NCBI RefSeq assembly: GCF_900115665.1 | Contig: NZ_FOXH01000004.1 | Span: 1 to 64,000, forward strand | Direction of reading: 5' to 3' | From: Pseudarcicella hirudinis | Lineage (GTDB): Bacteria > Bacteroidota > Bacteroidia > Cytophagales > Spirosomataceae | DNA: 64,000 bases | Shown here: positions 1 through 8,592 of the stretch, one piece after another | Layout of the letters: each line of letters opens with the position of its first letter | Position numbering within the stretch: the stretch's first letter is position 1 | Notes under the pieces: generated by a model | The model's input: the letters and a program-made list of their open reading frames with translations, nothing else | What the model was told of the DNA's origin: nothing | Databases searched by the model: none | Position numbers and translations under genes: made by a program

Positions 1-1
1 C

Positions 2-244
2 ACACCCGATGATTTTAAAGATGTAGTAGATAATTCTGATTTGATTGGAGAGGATAAAACTATTGATGCAATCTCTGGTATGTGGTATTGGCAAAAAGAA
101 AACATTAATTCAAAGGCTGACAGTATAGGGGAAGGATGCACGCTTAAGGAATTTAAAAAGATTACTCTAGCAATAAATAAAGCTGCTTTAGATGATGATA
201 AAAGAAAAGAAATTTTTGATCATGCAATTAAAATATTAAAATAA
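2..244 (+). CDS. C-terminal end of a chitinase/GH19-like protein (partial)
   Basis: The frame is open from the left edge of the window to the stop at 242-244, so the start lies outside. A TTG at 41 is only an internal codon. The visible 80 residues contain SGMWYWQKENINSKAD followed by a short helix ending in DDDKRKEIFDHAIKIL. This resembles the last part of GH19/COG3179 predicted chitinases, where an S-A-x-W-F-W segment precedes N-x-x-A-D and a final D-x-R helix. The family call rests on pattern memory only. The gene ends two bases before the next start (247), so the two are probably cotranscribed. A cell-wall or chitin hydrolase role is inferred. Confidence 0.5.
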   Translation, partial: TPDDFKDVVDNSDLIGEDKTIDAISGMWYWQKENINSKADSIGEGCTLKEFKKITLAINKAALDDDKRKEIFDHAIKILK

Positions 245-246
245 TT

Positions 247-990
247 ATGAAGAGAATATATCTATTGCTGAGTATAACTCTAAGCATATCAACTAAGGGG
301 CAGATTCCAACTATACGTCAATATTTACAGGGAATTTGGAAAATGGAATGTTGTGATCCTGATTATTGGGTTTATAATAAGAATCAAATATATTGGGTTA
401 ATAAAGATACTACTCAAAACTATTTAAAACCGAATAGTTTATATTGTATACCTAGAACTCCTATTTTCAACTATAATAAATTTTATAACAAAGCATATAA
501 AGAAAAAATACCTTTAGATTCTGTTGATTTTGATCGCCCATTTTATTTAGAGGAAACAACAAAATCAGAAATTTTTTATGTTCTCTATTATGATAGTACG
601 GATATTGTCCATAATCAATGGCTAAAAGTTCGAGATAATATTTCTCGTCTTAATTATGACTACTATATAACTCCTAAGGAATTGAATCACTTCTATGTTT
701 GGGATGGTGGGGCTCCATCAGCAATTGTCAATTACAATCGCATACTTTCGCCACCTAAATATGTCTTAGATTTTTATAAAAAAATTGCTTTTGAAAGTTT
801 TAAGAAAATCAGATTTCAAAAAAGGTTCATTCTTGATGATTCGTTTACATTAACAAAAATGTATCTAATTGAAGGCGACGAAGTAGAAATATTAGAAGAA
901 AAGTTAGTAAAAGGCATAAGTTGGCTAAAAATCCGATACTACGGCTCGAAAACCATCGAAGGCTGGATAAAGAAAACAGATGTAGAATAG
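247..990 (+). CDS. Secreted hypothetical protein with C-terminal SH3-like domain
   Basis: 247 residues. The N-terminus (MKRIYLLLSITLSISTKGQ) is a short Sec signal peptide. The middle is rich in Tyr, Asn and Lys and contains no motif I recognise. The last 55 residues (KMYLIEGDEVEILEEK...WLKIRYYGSKTIEGWIKKTDV) read like a bacterial SH3 domain, with the usual pattern of a V-E-I-L strand, a W-x-K-I-x-Y strand and a final G-W-I. Such domains bind peptidoglycan or other surface polymers. The gene is AT-rich compared with the genes downstream and directly follows a chitinase-like gene, which suggests an accessory pair. The function is unknown. Confidence 0.7.
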   Translation: MKRIYLLLSITLSISTKGQIPTIRQYLQGIWKMECCDPDYWVYNKNQIYWVNKDTTQNYLKPNSLYCIPRTPIFNYNKFYNKAYKEKIPLDSVDFDRPFYLEETTKSEIFYVLYYDSTDIVHNQWLKVRDNISRLNYDYYITPKELNHFYVWDGGAPSAIVNYNRILSPPKYVLDFYKKIAFESFKKIRFQKRFILDDSFTLTKMYLIEGDEVEILEEKLVKGISWLKIRYYGSKTIEGWIKKTDVE

Positions 991-1002
991 CTATATATAA
1001 TA

Positions 1003-1032
1003 AAGCAGGTCGGAAGGCTTGCTTTTCTTTTT
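1003..1032 (+). terminator. Weak stem-loop with T-tract after the SH3 gene
   Basis: AAGCA (1003-1007) can pair with TGCTT (1020-1024), followed by a T-rich run to 1032. The stem is short, so this is a tentative terminator for the pair of genes at the left end. Confidence 0.35.
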
Positions 1033-1038
1033 GGCAGA

Positions 1039-1230
1039 TCAATGTTCCCCCCCCTCATCTGTGTCCGTATAAATGAGCAAAACGTAAACAACATCGAAAA
1101 TATCTTCCGTGAACAACAAACAGGTAAGAATTTGCTCGCCTTGACTCAAAACTTTTTTTGCTATTGCTTTATAACTGCCAATGAGTATAATTTTCAATTC
1201 CCCCAAAAAATCAGTTTGAGCCAGCATCAT
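1039..1230 (-). CDS. Possible small ORF or gene remnant, 63 aa
   Basis: The 310-base stretch 991-1300 has no recognised gene. On the minus strand a 63-codon frame (MMLAQTDFLGELKIILIGSY to TDTDEGGEH) has protein-like composition. It is preceded by an AGGAGG about 6 bases before the start, which is unusual in this phylum. A stop codon immediately precedes the ATG, so the frame does not extend upstream. A run of eight C/G near its 3' end is a frameshift-prone site. It could be a real small protein, the tail of a decayed gene, or chance. No family is recognised. Confidence 0.25.
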   Translation of the reverse strand: MMLAQTDFLGELKIILIGSYKAIAKKVLSQGEQILTCLLFTEDIFDVVYVLLIYTDTDEGGEH

Positions 1231-1300
1231 TCATCCTCCTGCTATTGTCAATTATTATAAAAAGGGTTATTTTGCCATACATTTTCAACTAAAAATCTTT

Positions 1301-3487
1301 ATGAAAAAACTGAGACTATTATGCAATTTAACCATTGCAGCTCTACTACTATTCCTGAGTACTTTTAAGTCATTGGCACAAAAAATTCAATGGGATAAAA
1401 ATTCCAGTTCATACACCAATCTGGAAAAAGGTGAAATTGTCAGAGTAACCTTACCTGACAAGCAAAAAAAAGTTGTTGCCTCTTCTGAACTGCTTACCCC
1501 TAAAGGTGCTAAAAACCCTCTCTCCATTCGGAGTTATGACTTTTCCGAAGACAATCAGAAAGTCATGATTTTTACTAATACCAAAAAGGTTTGGAGATAT
1601 CACACCAGAGGTGATTACTGGGTGCTGAATTTAGTTACAAAAGAACTGAAGCAAATTGGTAAATCTTTCCCTGAGTCATCTCTGATGTTTGCCAAATTTT
1701 CTCCAAACGGGCAAAAAGCTGCCTACGTCTGCAAGCATAATATCTACGTGGAAGACCTTTCAGCGAATCAGGTAAAAGCGCTTACCAGCAATGGTACAAC
1801 CAAATTGATAAATGGTACTTTCGACTGGGCTTACGAGGAAGAATTCAGCTGCAAAGACGGCTTCAGATGGAGTCCTGATAGTAAATCCATCGCCTACTGG
1901 CAGATTGATGCCAATACAATCAAGGATTTCTACATGATAAACAATACAGATTCTATCTATTCTAAAATCATTCCGGTAGAATACCCGAAAGTTGGCCAGA
2001 AACCTTCTGCCTGCAGGATTGCTGTAGTGAACATCGCAACGGCAAAAAGTGTCTGGATGAAAATTCCGGGAGATCCTGCCAACAATTATATTCCGAAAAT
2101 GGAATGGGCTGCCAATTCTTCAGAATTAGTTGTTCAGCAACTTCCGCGCAAACAGAACGAAACCAAATTGTTTTTATGTAACGCCGCTTCCGGAGAAGCC
2201 AAAGCTTTTTATACAGAAACAGATAAAGCCTGGGTGGATGTAAATAATCGCGGGGATGATGCCATTGGCTGGGATTGGTTGAAAAATGGTAAAGATTTCA
2301 TCTGGTCTTCGGAAAAAGACGGATGGAAACATCTCTTCAAAATTGGGAAAGACGGGAAAGAAACTCTTCTGACGACAGGTGCATATGATGTAATCAGCTT
2401 TCTTGGTTTTGATGAAGAGGGAAATAACCTCTATTTTACAGCATCTCCGGAAAATGCGACGCAGCAATATCTTTACAAAACAACACTCGATGGTAACGGA
2501 AAAGCTGAACGCCTTTCTTCGATAGATCAACTAGGTACTCATAATTACAATATTTCTTCTAATGGGAAATATGCTCAGCACAGTTTCAGCAGCAGCCTTT
2601 ACAGCCCTTCTTCTGAACAGATTTCTCTGCCGGATCATAAACCATTGAATGAAAATGAGAGTATTAAAGCCAGATTAGCCAGAATCAAGCCAGCCAGACG
2701 TAATATCGAGTTCTTTCAGGTAACCACTGAAGATAATGTTACCATGGACGGCTGGATGGTAAAGCCTTTTGATTTTGATTCTACCAAAAAATATCCGATC
2801 GTATTCCATGTATATACCGAACCTGCCGGTGCTACCGTAAAAGATAGTTATGGTTACGGCGTAAATAGCCTTTATATAGGTGATATGGCTAAAGAAGGCT
2901 ACATCTATGTCTCATTAGATGGAAGAGGAACTCCTTCTCCGAAAGGAAGAGAATGGCGGAAATCAATTTATCGAAAAATCGGGCAAGTCAATATCAGAGA
3001 TCAGGCTATGGCTGCTAAACAGCTTTTAAAACGAGCTTATATTGATTCGTCAAGAGTAGCGGTATGGGGCTGGAGCGGCGGTGGCTCTACGACCTTAAAC
3101 CTGCTTTTCCAATATCCTGAAATTTATAAAGTCGGTATTGCAGTTGCTGCGGTTGCCAATCAGCTTACCTACGACAATATTTACCAGGAAAGATATATGG
3201 GAGTTCCACAGGAAAACCCTGAAGATTTTGTAAAGGGTTCCCCTATTACTTATGCCAAAAATCTACAGGGAAAATTGCTGTATATCCATGGAACCGGAGA
3301 CGATAACGTTCATTATCAAAATGCGGAAATGCTCATTAATGAACTCATTAAATATAACAAACAATTTCAGGTAATGCCTTATCCTAACAGAACACACAGT
3401 ATCAGTGAAGGAGAAGGTACTGACTTACACCTGGCTACTTTATTTACCAATTATCTGAAACAAAACTGCCCTCCGGGTGCAAGATAA
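1301..3487 (+). CDS. Dipeptidyl peptidase IV family serine protease (S9B)
   Basis: 728 residues with an N-terminal signal peptide (to about residue 26, ...KSLAQ), so exported, probably to the periplasm. Residues 40-480 form the beta-propeller. The segment FDWAYEEEF near residue 175 is the D-W-x-Y-E-E-E motif of DPP-IV enzymes, whose Glu pair holds the substrate N-terminus. The C-terminal alpha/beta hydrolase has the nucleophile Ser592 in GWSGGG, the Asp in GDDNVHY (667/668) and His699 in RTHS, so the triad is complete. The enzyme releases X-Pro/X-Ala dipeptides from peptides. The nucleophile elbow reads GWSGGG rather than the commoner GWSYGG. It stands alone and is followed by a strong terminator. 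Confidence 0.93.
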   Translation: MKKLRLLCNLTIAALLLFLSTFKSLAQKIQWDKNSSSYTNLEKGEIVRVTLPDKQKKVVASSELLTPKGAKNPLSIRSYDFSEDNQKVMIFTNTKKVWRYHTRGDYWVLNLVTKELKQIGKSFPESSLMFAKFSPNGQKAAYVCKHNIYVEDLSANQVKALTSNGTTKLINGTFDWAYEEEFSCKDGFRWSPDSKSIAYWQIDANTIKDFYMINNTDSIYSKIIPVEYPKVGQKPSACRIAVVNIATAKSVWMKIPGDPANNYIPKMEWAANSSELVVQQLPRKQNETKLFLCNAASGEAKAFYTETDKAWVDVNNRGDDAIGWDWLKNGKDFIWSSEKDGWKHLFKIGKDGKETLLTTGAYDVISFLGFDEEGNNLYFTASPENATQQYLYKTTLDGNGKAERLSSIDQLGTHNYNISSNGKYAQHSFSSSLYSPSSEQISLPDHKPLNENESIKARLARIKPARRNIEFFQVTTEDNVTMDGWMVKPFDFDSTKKYPIVFHVYTEPAGATVKDSYGYGVNSLYIGDMAKEGYIYVSLDGRGTPSPKGREWRKSIYRKIGQVNIRDQAMAAKQLLKRAYIDSSRVAVWGWSGGGSTTLNLLFQYPEIYKVGIAVAAVANQLTYDNIYQERYMGVPQENPEDFVKGSPITYAKNLQGKLLYIHGTGDDNVHYQNAEMLINELIKYNKQFQVMPYPNRTHSISEGEGTDLHLATLFTNYLKQNCPPGAR

Positions 3488-3507
3488 GCAGAAAGACTAA
3501 TTATTCT

Positions 3508-3535
3508 AAAAAGGTGTTGGGAAACCAGCACCTTT
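3508..3535. terminator. Bidirectional terminator between convergent genes
   Basis: An 11-bp stem, 3510-3520 with 3525-3535 (one G-U pair), closes on a GAAA tetraloop and is flanked by A-rich and T-rich sequence. It lies between the dipeptidyl peptidase gene (+) and the radical SAM gene (-) and can serve both. Confidence 0.75.
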
Positions 3536-3537
3536 AC

Positions 3538-4560
3538 TCAGGCCCAAACCTGAGTTCCCTCTGTACAGTTTTTACACATTTCTATATCCGAACGGGATTT
3601 TATCAGAGTTTGTCTGAACTGCCGGTAAGCTTCTCCCTGCCAGAGTTCTGTAAAAGTCTGGTTCTTCATATCTCCCAACCTGTGGTGCGCATCTTTATCA
3701 AAACAACAGGGAACCACCAGCCCGTCCCAGGTAATTACACAGGAATGCCACATTTTCCAGCAATGATCTACCAGTTTGTTTTTGATTTTAAAAGTCCCGT
3801 CACTTTTCTGAGAATACCTCGAATATTTATCAATCGTCGGAATCAGTTCAGAACCCTCTTCATAATCATAAATCTGAGCTGTTTTCAAGCCTACTTCATC
3901 TACGCCCAATTCTTTCGCCAGTTGTTTTACTTCCTCAATCTGATGTTCGTTAGGTTTTACGACCAGAAACTGGAAAATCACATGAGGGGTACTCGATTTA
4001 AGCTCTTTTTTCCATTTAAGAATATTTTTTGTACCCTCAATCACTTTGTTCAGCTTACCCCCTACTCTGTATTGTTCGTACACTTCCTGTGTCGTCCCGT
4101 CAATCGAAATAATAAGTCTGTCCAGACCTGATTCCACGGTTTTTTTTGCCTGGGCATCTGTCAGATAATGAGCATTGGTTGATGTGGCAGTATAAATTCC
4201 CTTTTTCGAAGCATATCCAACCAGGTCCAGAAACTGTGGATGTAAATAGGGCTCTCCCTGAAAATAGAAAATAAGGTATAATAAGGTATCTGAAAGTTCA
4301 TCAATTGTTCTTTTGAATAAATCCCCTTCCAGCATACCTGTAGGGCGTGTAAATGAGCGTAAACCACTCGGACACTCCGGACATCGCAGGTTACAGGAAG
4401 TAGTTGGTTCAAAAGAAATACTCATGGGCAAACCCCATTGAGAGGGCTTTTGTGAAACCTTGGAAGAATAAAAGCCGGAAATTACTTTCACAGCATTCCA
4501 GGCCCTTCTGAAGGTAAGCTTACTAAGAAAATTCAGCCCATCACTGATATTACTATTCAT
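3538..4560 (-). CDS. Radical SAM/SPASM domain protein
   Basis: 340 residues, cytoplasmic. The radical SAM cluster motif is C56-N-L-R-C60-P-E-C63 within FEPTTSCNLRCPECPSG. A C-terminal SPASM-type region (about 266-334) carries further cysteines: HCWKMWHSC, PCCFDKDAHHRLGDM and MCKNC, which probably bind an auxiliary Fe-S cluster. Relatives modify peptides or proteins, or act in cofactor and lipid synthesis. No precursor peptide or partner gene is adjacent, so the substrate is open. A sulfatase lies at 46270, but the cysteine layout here does not single this protein out as a sulfatase maturase. The next 299 bases upstream (4561-4859) contain nothing I can assign. Confidence 0.85.
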   Translation of the reverse strand: MNSNISDGLNFLSKLTFRRAWNAVKVISGFYSSKVSQKPSQWGLPMSISFEPTTSCNLRCPECPSGLRSFTRPTGMLEGDLFKRTIDELSDTLLYLIFYFQGEPYLHPQFLDLVGYASKKGIYTATSTNAHYLTDAQAKKTVESGLDRLIISIDGTTQEVYEQYRVGGKLNKVIEGTKNILKWKKELKSSTPHVIFQFLVVKPNEHQIEEVKQLAKELGVDEVGLKTAQIYDYEEGSELIPTIDKYSRYSQKSDGTFKIKNKLVDHCWKMWHSCVITWDGLVVPCCFDKDAHHRLGDMKNQTFTELWQGEAYRQFRQTLIKSRSDIEMCKNCTEGTQVWA

Positions 4561-4859
4561 ACGTTGTCTAATAAGATATTAATCGCAAGAAGTCAGACTT
4601 TAGAAGCGCAATTTTGTTTTTGGATAAAATTCAGACAAATCCTAATGAAATTAATTAACCTCCACGATATTAACAGGTCTCTCTCTTCAATCTTTTTTTG
4701 TGCCTCATTTTCCACGGCCCATGTCTCATTTCCCGTACTCTGACACCCCTAACAACGTTAAAGTTACTCCAAACATTTCATATAATCAGGACAAGTCATT
4801 ATTCAAATCTCTTTATTTACTTTTATTTTTAAGTTGAAACTTTATTAACCTGAAAAACT

Positions 4860-6245
4860 ATGAATAACTCAAGACGTGATTTTATTAAAAAACTGAGTGG
4901 TAGTTCTGCCTTAATGATAGGTGGTGCCAGTATTGCTGAATCCTATGGAAAAACATTTATTTTACAATCGGAAGCAAAAATTACCGCAAATGATACCGTT
5001 CGCATTGCACTCATCGGTGCCGGTATAATCGGCCATTATGATCTGGGAACAGCACTCAAAGTACCAGGAGTAGAATTGGTGGCAGTTTGCGATTTATATG
5101 ACGGAAGATTGATTCGTGCCAAAGAAAAATGGGGGAACAACATTTTTACAACCCGTGATTACAGAGAAATTCTTCTCAGAAAAGATATAGATGCCGTGTT
5201 GGTCTGTACTTCAGATCATTGGCACGACAAAATTTCAATTGATGCCATGAATGCCGGGAAACACGTGTATTGTGAAAAACCGATGGTTCATCACATCGAG
5301 GAAGGACAGGCTGTAATTGATACCCAAAAGAAAACCGGAAAGGTTTTTCAGGTAGGAAGCCAGACAGCCAGCTCTGTAGCTACAGCAGAAGCTCGGAAGT
5401 ATTTCGAACAGGGAATTATCGGAGATTTAACCTATGTGGAAGTTTTCAGAGACCGGTCTGATGCCAAAGGAGCCTGGCAATATACCATTCCGAATGATGC
5501 TTCTCCCCAAACAGTAGACTGGGACAGATACCTTGGCGATGCTCCTAAAGTACCTTTTGATGCCAACAGATTCTTCAGATGGAGAAATTACAAGGATTAT
5601 GGAACAGGTTTAGCAGGTGATCTATTTGTACACAATGTCACTGGACTTCATAGCGTAACAGGTGCTATCGGGCCAAATAAAATATACTCTCTGGCTGCCT
5701 TAAATTACTGGAAAGATGGCAGAGATGCCTATGACCTGATAACCGGAATCATGCAATATCCTAAAACGGCCAAACATCCTGCTTTTCAATTTGTAACGAG
5801 GGTAAATCAATCTGACGCCAGCGGTGGAATTAATTCAACAAGATATGTCGGAACAGAAGGTGTTATCGAAATGGGCTGGACAGGTTTTACCGTAAGACAT
5901 TTCAAAAGGCCTAAAGCGCCGGGGATCGGCGGGTATGATTCTGTGGAAAGTTTCCCTAAAGCTCAACAGGATGAACTCATGAAAGCTTATAACGAACTTT
6001 ATTCGGCCGAGGATAAATTGTGGCAGAAAGATCCGGAAATCAAATTCCAGGCTCCGGATGGTTATGATGACAGATTAGACCATTTTATCAATTTCTTTGA
6101 GTCAATAAGAACCGGAAAAGCCGTATTTGAGGATGCCACTTTCGGTCTGCGTGCTGCAGCGCCATCATTAGCCTGCAATCTCAGTGCCCAATTACAAAGA
6201 CCAGTGAACTGGGATCCGATAAAAATGAAAGTATTACCTTCATAA
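4860..6245 (+). CDS. Gfo/Idh/MocA family oxidoreductase with Tat signal
   Basis: 461 residues. The N-terminus has twin arginines (NSRRDFIKKL, residues 3-12) and a hydrophobic stretch, so it is probably exported folded through Tat. The Rossmann motif is GAGIIG (53-58) in RIALIGAGIIGHYD. CEKPMVHH (near residue 140) holds the Lys-Pro typical of the family's active site. The C-terminal half is the alpha/beta dimerisation and substrate domain. Members oxidise or reduce sugars and inositols with NAD(P). Exported versions are common in Bacteroidota that degrade carbohydrates, but no sugar genes adjoin this one, so the substrate cannot be given. Confidence 0.9.
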   Translation: MNNSRRDFIKKLSGSSALMIGGASIAESYGKTFILQSEAKITANDTVRIALIGAGIIGHYDLGTALKVPGVELVAVCDLYDGRLIRAKEKWGNNIFTTRDYREILLRKDIDAVLVCTSDHWHDKISIDAMNAGKHVYCEKPMVHHIEEGQAVIDTQKKTGKVFQVGSQTASSVATAEARKYFEQGIIGDLTYVEVFRDRSDAKGAWQYTIPNDASPQTVDWDRYLGDAPKVPFDANRFFRWRNYKDYGTGLAGDLFVHNVTGLHSVTGAIGPNKIYSLAALNYWKDGRDAYDLITGIMQYPKTAKHPAFQFVTRVNQSDASGGINSTRYVGTEGVIEMGWTGFTVRHFKRPKAPGIGGYDSVESFPKAQQDELMKAYNELYSAEDKLWQKDPEIKFQAPDGYDDRLDHFINFFESIRTGKAVFEDATFGLRAAAPSLACNLSAQLQRPVNWDPIKMKVLPS

Positions 6246-6250
6246 ATAAA

Positions 6251-6276
6251 AAAGAGAGGCTTTTCAGCCTCTCTTT
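6251..6276. terminator. Strong bidirectional terminator
   Basis: A perfect stem AAAGAGAGGC (6251-6260) / GCCTCTCTTT (6267-6276) with a 6-base loop, A-rich on the left and T-rich on the right. It separates the convergent oxidoreductase (+) and ABC-F (-) genes. Confidence 0.9.
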
Positions 6277-6284
6277 TCTTTGCT

Positions 6285-7904
6285 CTATCCGTATAACTCT
6301 TTCTTCTGCTCTTTTACTCTTGCATCTGAAATATAATCATCGTAAGTCATTAACTTATCGAGGTATCCTTTCGGAGCTAATTCGATAATTCTTGTCGCAA
6401 CAGTCTGAGTAAGCTGGTGATCATGACAAGTAAACAAAACCGTTCCTGAAAAATCTACCATCCCGTTGTTCAGGGCCGTAATAGATTCAAGGTCAAGGTG
6501 GTTAGTCGGTTCATCAAATACACAAACATTAGCACCAGAAAGCATCATTCTTGAGAACATACAACGTTGTTTTTCTCCTCCGGAGATTACTGTACATTTC
6601 TTAAGCGCTTCATCTCCTGAGAAAAGCATTCTTCCGAGGAATCCGCGGATGAAACTTTCGTCTTTTTCAGTAGAATACTGACGAAGCCAGTCAACCAGAT
6701 TCAGAGCTCCGTCTGTAAAATACTTTGTATTATCATTTGGCAGGTAAGTCTGTGTTGTGGTAATTCCCCATTTGAAATCACCGCCGTCAGCCTTACGTTC
6801 TCCCATAAGGATATCAAACATTGCAGTTACAGCCAAACCACCCTGGCTGAAAAACGCAACTTTATCGCCTTTATTAAGGGTGAAAGAAACGTCTTTAAAA
6901 AGATAAGAACCATCTTCCGCTTTAGCAGAAAGGTTTTCAACTGTCAGCAACTGATCTCCGGCCTCTCTTTCAGGTTTGAAATTGATGAAAGGATATTTAC
7001 GAGAAGAAGGTTTAATATCGTCCACCTGAAGCTTATCAAGCATTTTCTGACGGGCAGTAGCCTGTTTAGACTTAGCCACGTTAGCAGAGAAACGTCTGAT
7101 AAATTCTTCGAGTTCTTTACGTTTTTCTTCCGTTTTCTTATTCTGATCAGATCTTTGGCGGGCAGCTAACTGAGATGATTCATACCAGAAAGTATAAGTA
7201 CCACCGTACAATTGAATTTTACCAAAATCCAAATCCGCAATGTGTGTACACACGTTGTCCAGGAAGTGACGGTCGTGAGAAACTACAATTACAGTATTTT
7301 TAAAGTTCTGAAGGAATCCTTCCAACCACATAATTGAATCAATGTCAAGGTTGTTGGTTGGTTCATCCAATAACAAAATATCAGGGTTTCCGAATAATGC
7401 CTGTGCTAAAAGTACTTTTACTTTATCCGCACCATTCAGTTCTTTCAATAAAGAATAGTGCTGATCTTCTTTGATACCCAAACCACTCAGGAATGCGCCG
7501 GCTTCAGACTCAGCTTCCCAGCCATTCATTTCAGCAAATTCAGCTTCCAGATCTGCGGCACGGTTTCCATCCTCTTCTGTAAAATCTTCTTTGGCATAAA
7601 TCGCATCTTTTTCGATCATAATATCAAAAAGGCGCTTATTTCCCATAATAACCGTCTGTAAAACAGGCACTTCTTCATATTCAAAGTGGTTCTGCTTCAG
7701 AATTGACATACGCTCACCCGGATTCATGCTTACTGAACCAGTCTGCGATTCCAATTCTCCTGACAATATTTTAAGAAAAGTAGATTTTCCGGCTCCGTTT
7801 GCCCCGATTAAGCCGTAACAGTTACCTTCAACAAACTTGATATTAACTTCTTCAAAAAGGACCCGTTTGCCGAAACGGAGTGAAACATTAGATACGTTGA
7901 GCAT
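6285..7904 (-). CDS. ABC-F family ATPase, YbiT type
   Basis: 539 residues, cytoplasmic and without membrane segments: two ABC domains in tandem, as in ribosome-associated ABC-F proteins. The first has Walker A GANGAGKST (34-42) and Walker B with D-loop (ILLLDEPTNNLD). A charged linker (about 245-300) would be the tRNA-interacting arm. The second has an intact signature SGGEKQR and Walker B VCVFDEPTNHLD. Its P-loop near residue 350, however, reads FFSQGGLAVTAMF, with no GxxxxGK[ST] and no lysine. Overall sequence and length match E. coli YbiT (about 530 aa). ABC-F proteins act on the ribosomal E site to rescue stalled or antibiotic-bound ribosomes. The substrate condition for YbiT types is not settled. 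Confidence 0.9.
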   Translation of the reverse strand: MLNVSNVSLRFGKRVLFEEVNIKFVEGNCYGLIGANGAGKSTFLKILSGELESQTGSVSMNPGERMSILKQNHFEYEEVPVLQTVIMGNKRLFDIMIEKDAIYAKEDFTEEDGNRAADLEAEFAEMNGWEAESEAGAFLSGLGIKEDQHYSLLKELNGADKVKVLLAQALFGNPDILLLDEPTNNLDIDSIMWLEGFLQNFKNTVIVVSHDRHFLDNVCTHIADLDFGKIQLYGGTYTFWYESSQLAARQRSDQNKKTEEKRKELEEFIRRFSANVAKSKQATARQKMLDKLQVDDIKPSSRKYPFINFKPEREAGDQLLTVENLSAKAEDGSYLFKDVSFTLNKGDKVAFFSQGGLAVTAMFDILMGERKADGGDFKWGITTTQTYLPNDNTKYFTDGALNLVDWLRQYSTEKDESFIRGFLGRMLFSGDEALKKCTVISGGEKQRCMFSRMMLSGANVCVFDEPTNHLDLESITALNNGMVDFSGTVLFTCHDHQLTQTVATRIIELAPKGYLDKLMTYDDYISDARVKEQKKELYG

Positions 7905-8014
7905 TATTTTTAATTTCGGATTTCATCAGTAAGGTAATTTTGCCATTTACTTTCTCTGATGGAACGACCTGAACTTCTTTCGGGTACGTTTCTATTGCAT
8001 TTCTAAATAAAGTG

Positions 8015-8022
8015 CAAATTTA
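8015..8022 (-). promoter_or_regulatory. TAnnTTTG -7 element for the ABC-F gene
   Basis: The minus strand reads TAAATTTG, an exact match to the Bacteroidota -7 box, about 110 bases upstream of the ABC-F start. No clear TTG at -33 was seen. Confidence 0.4.
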
Positions 8023-8089
8023 CTACATTGCAGCCACATAGTCACGCAGCTGATTCGTTTAATCACAAAAAAATCATTAAATTTTAATT

Positions 8090-8542
8090 ATGACCCCTGT
8101 AATTCTTTCCCGGCTTCAATTTCAGCATTTAGTTCTTGATTCTTTGCTGGAAAATGTATCATCAGAAAAAATCAGCACCCGGCCCGAATCAGGTAAATGG
8201 TCAATTTTAGAAAACATCTGCCACCTCGGAAGGTACCAGGAAATTTTTCTGGAAAGAATCGAATTGGTGCTGCAAGGAGAAAAACCTCTTTTTGAAAGAT
8301 ATGATGCAACCCTGGACGATGGTTTTACCGAATGGACAAAAAAGGATTTTGAAGAAATCTTACAGGAATTAAAAATTTCCAGAATCAGTATGATCCAGCG
8401 GATCAGTGCTTTATCAGAAGAAGAGGAATTACATAGCGGATCACATCCGGTTTATGGAGATATGACTATCAGAGCCTGGTGCGACTTTTTCCTTTTGCAT
8501 GAAGCGCATCACCTTTTTACCATCCTGAAACTCAAAGCATAA
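8090..8542 (+). CDS. DinB family protein
   Basis: 150 residues, a cytoplasmic four-helix bundle of the DinB/YfiT type. The metal-binding histidine pattern is visible: His45 in ENICHLGRYQE, and a C-terminal HEAHHLFTIL (His137, His140, His141). These normally hold Ni or Zn. Family members are linked to thiol (for example bacillithiol) transfer or to stress responses, but most, including this one, have no proven substrate. It is followed 38-50 bases later by a NUDIX gene on the same strand and may share its transcript. Confidence 0.85.
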   Translation: MTPVILSRLQFQHLVLDSLLENVSSEKISTRPESGKWSILENICHLGRYQEIFLERIELVLQGEKPLFERYDATLDDGFTEWTKKDFEEILQELKISRISMIQRISALSEEEELHSGSHPVYGDMTIRAWCDFFLLHEAHHLFTILKLKA

Positions 8543-8592
8543 TTATTTAGTTTCTCAACTGTTTATTCCTTTTAAATCCATTGAGTCAACAA

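Noticed and set aside
3514-4131. 205-codon plus-strand frame
   Set aside because: Antisense to the radical SAM gene, begins inside the terminator, and its composition is that of a shadow frame.
3538-4560. Sulfatase-maturing enzyme (anSME)
   Set aside because: SPASM cysteines are present but the length and cysteine spacing do not specifically indicate anSME, and no sulfatase is adjacent.
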